5,617 bases of DNA, from positions 1 to 5,617 of the forward strand of contig PWMA01000168.1 in NCBI GenBank assembly GCA_003558335.1. Reading direction: 5' to 3'. The notes below the pieces were generated by a model. It was not told the origin of the DNA. It ran no database searches and saw only the letters and a program-made list of their open reading frames with translations. Below are positions 5,341-5,617 of this stretch, one piece after another. Position numbers and translations under genes: made by a program. Each line of letters begins with the position of its first letter. Position 1 is the first letter of the stretch. This DNA comes from Candidatus Methanofastidiosia archaeon. GTDB taxonomy: Archaea; Methanobacteriota_B; Thermococci; Methanofastidiosales; Methanofastidiosaceae.

Positions 5341-5617
5341 AAATTGCAAGTTCAATTGAGTTAGTATTATTCCGACTTAGGGCTCTAGCCTTTTCAAATG
5401 CGTCTTCTGCTTCCTCATATCTTCCAATTTCATGAAGTATCCAACCTTTGTTTTGCCACAACTCCTTCACATTGGGATCTAGTGAAATTGCTTTTTTGAT
5501 AAATGGTAAGGCTAAATAATATTCTCCCTGCATTCCTAGTGCAAAACCTTTATTACCCCATGCAATTGCATAATTTGGATCTAACTCTAATGCCTTTTCA
5601 TAAGCTTCTATAGCTTC
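5324..5617 (-). CDS. TPR-repeat protein, C-terminal part (5' end beyond window)
   Basis: The frame is open from the window edge to a TAG at 5324-5326, giving the last 97 residues. The ATG at 5531-5533 lies inside a repeat and is not the start. Visible are the end of one TPR (EAIEAYEKALELDP, residues 1-14), a full repeat (about 15-48, NYAIAWGNKGFALGMQGEYY to AISLDP), and a last repeat (about 49-82, ELWQNKGWILHEIGRYEEAE to FEKARAL). A polar tail ending in SKKEQ follows. This is a protein-interaction scaffold; partner, location and full length cannot be seen. The closing FEKARAL matches the ERARDLG end of the neighbouring TPR lipoprotein, which suggests paralogues. The last five codons and stop overlap the convergent protease relic, so the present C-terminus may have been created when the two sequences were joined. 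The fold is confident, the function unknown. Confidence 0.85.
   Translation of the reverse strand, partial: EAIEAYEKALELDPNYAIAWGNKGFALGMQGEYYLALPFIKKAISLDPNVKELWQNKGWILHEIGRYEEAEDAFEKARALSRNNTNSIELAISKKEQ
5591..5617. repeat. 27-base direct repeat, copy 2 (inside right-edge TPR gene)
   Basis: Identical to 4644-4670, in the same orientation and the same TPR reading frame. It runs into the window edge, so its right limit is not visible. Confidence 0.8.

Overview
The window looks like chromosomal DNA of an AT-rich archaeon, probably euryarchaeal. The evidence is a pilin/archaellin-type hydrophobic N-terminus on the first gene, a eukaryote/archaeal-type glycyl-tRNA synthetase, a methionyl-tRNA synthetase with two four-cysteine zinc knuckles and a fused EMAP-type tRNA-binding domain, archaeal TATA elements, Shine-Dalgarno sites, and U-rich rather than hairpin-plus-U terminators. 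An AT-rich methanogen-related lineage such as Methanofastidiosales would fit, but the sequence alone does not fix the taxon.

Layout from left to right. A type IV pilin-like protein, cut off at its 5' end by the window edge, runs on the + strand (2-418) and converges on a run of minus-strand genes. These are glycyl-tRNA synthetase (443-1897), methionyl-tRNA synthetase (2038-4071) and a TPR lipoprotein (4314-5015). A 308-base gap follows; its right part holds the last 39 codons of what looks like a decayed CPBP (CAAX/Abi-type) membrane protease on the + strand (5221-5340). The right edge carries the C-terminal 97 residues of a second TPR protein on the minus strand (5324-5617).

The two synthetases are neighbours but appear to be separate transcription units. 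Each has its own TATA-like box about 43-44 bases before the start codon and its own Shine-Dalgarno site, and metG is followed by a U-rich tract before the glyS promoter. Both charge tRNA in the cytoplasm. The pilin-like protein and the TPR lipoprotein belong to the cell envelope and have no evident link to translation. The two TPR genes are neighbouring relatives and share a 27-base identical stretch.

The window is mostly ordinary. I see no new multi-gene system. The points most worth a second look are the membrane-protease relic, a 49-base GC-rich nested stem-loop between metG and the TPR lipoprotein gene that folds better as minus-strand RNA, the KTSTS form of the MetRS KMSKS loop, and a Pro-to-Leu change in motif 3 of GlyRS.
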